Assembly: GCF_014884385.1 (NCBI RefSeq)
Contig: NZ_WKFH01000003.1
Span: 930,001 to 994,000 of the forward strand
DNA from: Phycobacter azelaicus
GTDB lineage: Bacteria; Pseudomonadota; Alphaproteobacteria; Rhodobacterales; Rhodobacteraceae
DNA length: 64,000 nucleotides
Direction: 5' to 3'
Below, piece by piece: positions 61,918-64,000 of this stretch (position 1 is the first letter of the stretch; every line of letters begins with the position of its first letter). A program made the position numbers and the translations under genes. The notes beneath the pieces were generated by a model, which searched no databases, was not told the DNA's origin, and was given only the letters and a program-made list of their open reading frames with translations.

Positions 61918-62031
61918 GAAATTCCCGGTGGAGCTTTGGACCAGAGCCCAACGCGCCGCTGTTGTGAAAGCCATATACGCCTGATGCGGCGAATCTGCAA
62001 GGAGAAGTTCAGATCGCAGGGTGAGGGCGGC

Positions 62032-62877
62032 TCAGATCCGCCACCAGCGCTCTGCAATGCGACCGTCATCCAAAGCTGTGCGGTCGCCGACGGTGCGCGG
62101 AATACCCACGTCAGAGCGCGCCGCCAACGCCATGTCGCTGGCCGAGGGATGATACAGGAAACCACCTTTTTCGATCAGCCCCTCGGGTGCGGGTAGGGCT
62201 GCCACGTCCACATAGCCATCGCGCAGCGCCTCGGCGCGTACACGCGCATCGGGGATCACGACAACCTCCACGGTCTCGACCCAACCCGCATGACCGGCCT
62301 TGAAGTGATCCGCTACTTTTGCAGCACGGAAGTGACGTCCGTCCTGGGCGCGCTCGACCCGGTAGCAGCCAGTGCCCACCGCCTGTGCAAGGGGCCGATC
62401 GACCTGCCCTGCCGGGGCGATCACCAGCGCAGGACTCGCCAGAAGGTAGGGAAGATGAGGATTTGCGGCCCGAAGCAGGATCTCGACGCGGTGATCGGCA
62501 ACCTGTTGCACACCGGAAACTTCGGCGCCCTCGATCCTCCGGCCCTTTAGTGAAGCCACCACATCATCCGCCGTCAGCGGCGTGCCATCGTGGAACCGGA
62601 CATCGCGGCGCAGGTCAAAAGACCACATGCGCGCGTCCTCGCTGCTGTGCCAGGCCTCGGCGAGTTCGGCGCGCAAGACGCCATCAGGCGCGATTTCGGT
62701 CAGGGTATCAAAGATCGCCCCGCGAGCGACCTGCTCCATCAGCCCGTCCTGACGGGGAACGGCAAGACGCAGCACACCGCCGGGCCGGGGCGCTGCCGAG
62801 AGGGAGGTCCCTGTAGCCGCCAGCAAGGCAGCAGCAGCACCAGAGGTGAACAGCGCACGGCGGTCAATACGGGTCAT
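62032..62877 (-). CDS. Short ABC transporter solute-binding protein (family 5-like)
   Basis: 281 residues. Twin-arginine-like N terminus with RIDRRALFTSGAAAALLAAT, then SBP_bac_5 wording: FDTLTEIAPDGVLRAELAEA, FDLRRDVRFHDGTPLTADDV and AVGTGCYRVERAQ. Typical family members are about 500 residues, so this is about half size. The coding frame is clean, so it may be a natural short form rather than a fresh truncation. No permease or ATPase gene is nearby. Its ATG overlaps the iminopeptidase stop by 4 bases. Confidence 0.7.
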   Translation of the reverse strand: MTRIDRRALFTSGAAAALLAATGTSLSAAPRPGGVLRLAVPRQDGLMEQVARGAIFDTLTEIAPDGVLRAELAEAWHSSEDARMWSFDLRRDVRFHDGTPLTADDVVASLKGRRIEGAEVSGVQQVADHRVEILLRAANPHLPYLLASPALVIAPAGQVDRPLAQAVGTGCYRVERAQDGRHFRAAKVADHFKAGHAGWVETVEVVVIPDARVRAEALRDGYVDVAALPAPEGLIEKGGFLYHPSASDMALAARSDVGIPRTVGDRTALDDGRIAERWWRI

Positions 62878-63881
62878 GGCAGCAGCTCCTCGGCAATCCG
62901 GTCCATAGCACGCACCAGTTCAGCGCTAATTCCCGGCTCTGACAAGGCATGACCTGCATTGCGGATCATTTTCAACTCTGCATTTGGCCACAACTCATTC
63001 AGACGCCAGGCCGAGGTCGGTGGGCAGATCATGTCATACCGCCCCTGCACGATGATGCCGGGGATGTGTGAAATCCTCCCCATGTTGGCGAGGATCTGAC
63101 CATCGAAATCCAAGAAACCGCCATTGATGAAATAGTGATTCTCGAGCCGGGCAAAGGCGCGTGCATAGTCGCCGGGGCTTTCGCCGCCATGCCCGTTTGA
63201 ATGGACCGACGCGAGCGCATTTTCCCAGGCCGACCAGGCGCGGCCAAAGCGGATCTCATCCTGCATGTTCCCGGAAAACAAACGCTTATTGTAGGCTTGG
63301 ATCATATCACCCCGCTCGCCGTCTGGGATGAGGGATACAAATCGTTGCCAGGTTTCCGGCCAGAACCTGCCCGCGCCGCCACCATAAAACCAATCCAGCT
63401 CCGCCTGGGTCATCAGAAACACGCCGCGCAGGATCATCCGCTGCACCCGGTCCGGATGAGTCTGCGCATAAATCAGCGCCAGCGTCGCGCCCCAGCTGCC
63501 GCCGAACAACAGCCAGCTATCGATTTCGAGCGTCCGGCGGATCTCTTCCATGTCCGCCACCAGATGCCAGGTCGTGTTATCCTCGCAGGAGGCATGCGGG
63601 CGTGAGCGGCCGCAACCGCGCTGGTCAAAAAGAATCACCCGATAAAGTTTCGGGTCGAAATAGCGCCGCATCGCCGGGCTGCTGCCTCCGCCGGGGCCGC
63701 CGTGGCAGACCACCACAGGGATGCCCTTGGGGTTGCCGGACTGCTCTACATAAATGCTGTGGCCCTGACCCACATCCAGCATGCGCTGGTCGTAGGCATC
63801 GACCGGGGGATAAAGATACTGCACTGCGCGCTTTTGGTCCGAGTATTTGTCCGTTACTGACCTAACTAGTCTAATAGGCAC
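62874..63881 (-). CDS. pip: Proline iminopeptidase
   Basis: 335-residue alpha/beta hydrolase (S33) that removes N-terminal proline. The oxyanion motif [40 protein letters not shown] and the nucleophile elbow [20 protein letters not shown] are seen. The catalytic Asp is in [20 protein letters not shown] and the His in [13 protein letters not shown]. The only plausible initiator is GTG 63881 with no clear ribosome site. The family usually starts near [14 protein letters not shown], so the first residues are uncertain. Confidence 0.88.
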   Translation of the reverse strand: MPIRLVRSVTDKYSDQKRAVQYLYPPVDAYDQRMLDVGQGHSIYVEQSGNPKGIPVVVCHGGPGGGSSPAMRRYFDPKLYRVILFDQRGCGRSRPHASCEDNTTWHLVADMEEIRRTLEIDSWLLFGGSWGATLALIYAQTHPDRVQRMILRGVFLMTQAELDWFYGGGAGRFWPETWQRFVSLIPDGERGDMIQAYNKRLFSGNMQDEIRFGRAWSAWENALASVHSNGHGGESPGDYARAFARLENHYFINGGFLDFDGQILANMGRISHIPGIIVQGRYDMICPPTSAWRLNELWPNAELKMIRNAGHALSEPGISAELVRAMDRIAEELLP

Positions 63882-63903
63882 AAAAGAACATACGGAGACA
63901 GGA

Positions 63904-64000
63904 ATGCAAGCGCATCAATCCACGGTAGATCCGTCAGAAATCGCCAAATTCGAGGCAATGGCCGCGGAGTGGTGGGATCCCAACGGCAAATTCAAGCCGC
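63904..64000 (+). CDS. ubiG: Ubiquinone biosynthesis O-methyltransferase UbiG (5' end only)
   Basis: The first 32 codons are seen before the window ends. The text [20 protein letters not shown] and then NGKFKP is the UbiG N-terminal signature; UbiG carries out the two O-methylations of ubiquinone synthesis. A GGAGACAGGA ribosome site precedes the ATG. Only 22 bp separate it from the divergent iminopeptidase start. Confidence 0.85.
   Translation, partial: MQAHQSTVDPSEIAKFEAMAAEWWDPNGKFKP

Noticed and set aside
1..64000. CRISPR arrays, tRNA and rRNA genes
   Set aside because: No regularly spaced repeats, tRNA T-loop/acceptor patterns or rRNA segments were seen on either strand by eye; a tRNAscan or Rfam search was not possible.

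Overview
The window looks like chromosomal DNA of a marine alphaproteobacterium of the Rhodobacteraceae (Roseobacter group). I infer this from gene content: FlaF/FlbT next to a short flagellin, CtrA-type boxes in front of flagellar genes, an ectoine-catabolism gene set, TRAP and polyamine transporters, a Caulobacter-type sigma-32 promoter at dnaK, and uniformly high-GC coding sequence. The exact genus cannot be decided from sequence alone.

Layout. 1-3.8 kb: the 3' part of a polyamine-type ABC transporter operon (ATPase, two permeases) coupled to an FAD amine oxidase. 3.8-13.2 kb: a flagellar block (flgD, fliK, a FlgJ-like rod protein, a FlgN-like protein, flagellin, flaF, flbT and the start of a DUF1217 gene), abruptly joined by a complete IS21-family element (istA/istB, 30-bp terminal inverted repeats) to the 5' part of motB. 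Both flanking genes are cut and no target duplication is visible, so the junction looks like a rearrangement or deletion scar. 13.4-20.5 kb: a minus-strand catabolic operon of unknown substrate (TRAP transporter DctP-Q-M, isocitrate lyase/PEP-mutase family enzyme, GMC dehydrogenase, acyl-CoA synthetase). 20.8-27.7 kb: a divergent ectoine/diaminobutyrate catabolism locus (transaminase, semialdehyde dehydrogenase, Lrp-type regulator; ectoine hydrolase, M20 deacylase, GntR regulator).

27.9-32.7 kb: a conserved envelope block (RNase D-like nuclease, kdsD, lptC, lptA, lptB, hpf, ptsN) lacking the rpoN gene found at this point in other alphaproteobacteria. 32.7-42.8 kb: a surface-polysaccharide block. 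It has galU, galE, two related glycosyltransferases, a GT14-type enzyme, a 61-codon gene and a double-domain sulfotransferase. Next to these are kdsB, cysQ (which would clear the PAP left by sulfotransferases) and a KpsM-like export permease. Together they suggest a sulfated, perhaps Kdo-linked, surface glycan.

42.8-64 kb: mostly housekeeping: alkB, dnaK-dnaJ, radC, a PstS-OmpA fusion with a membrane-anchored partner, secA, a parvulin, argJ, mutT, a 511-bp structured intergenic region, and the rimP-nusA-ylxR-infB operon with a likely attenuator in its leader. The window closes with a short solute-binding protein, a proline iminopeptidase and the first codons of ubiG. No tRNA, rRNA or CRISPR array was seen.
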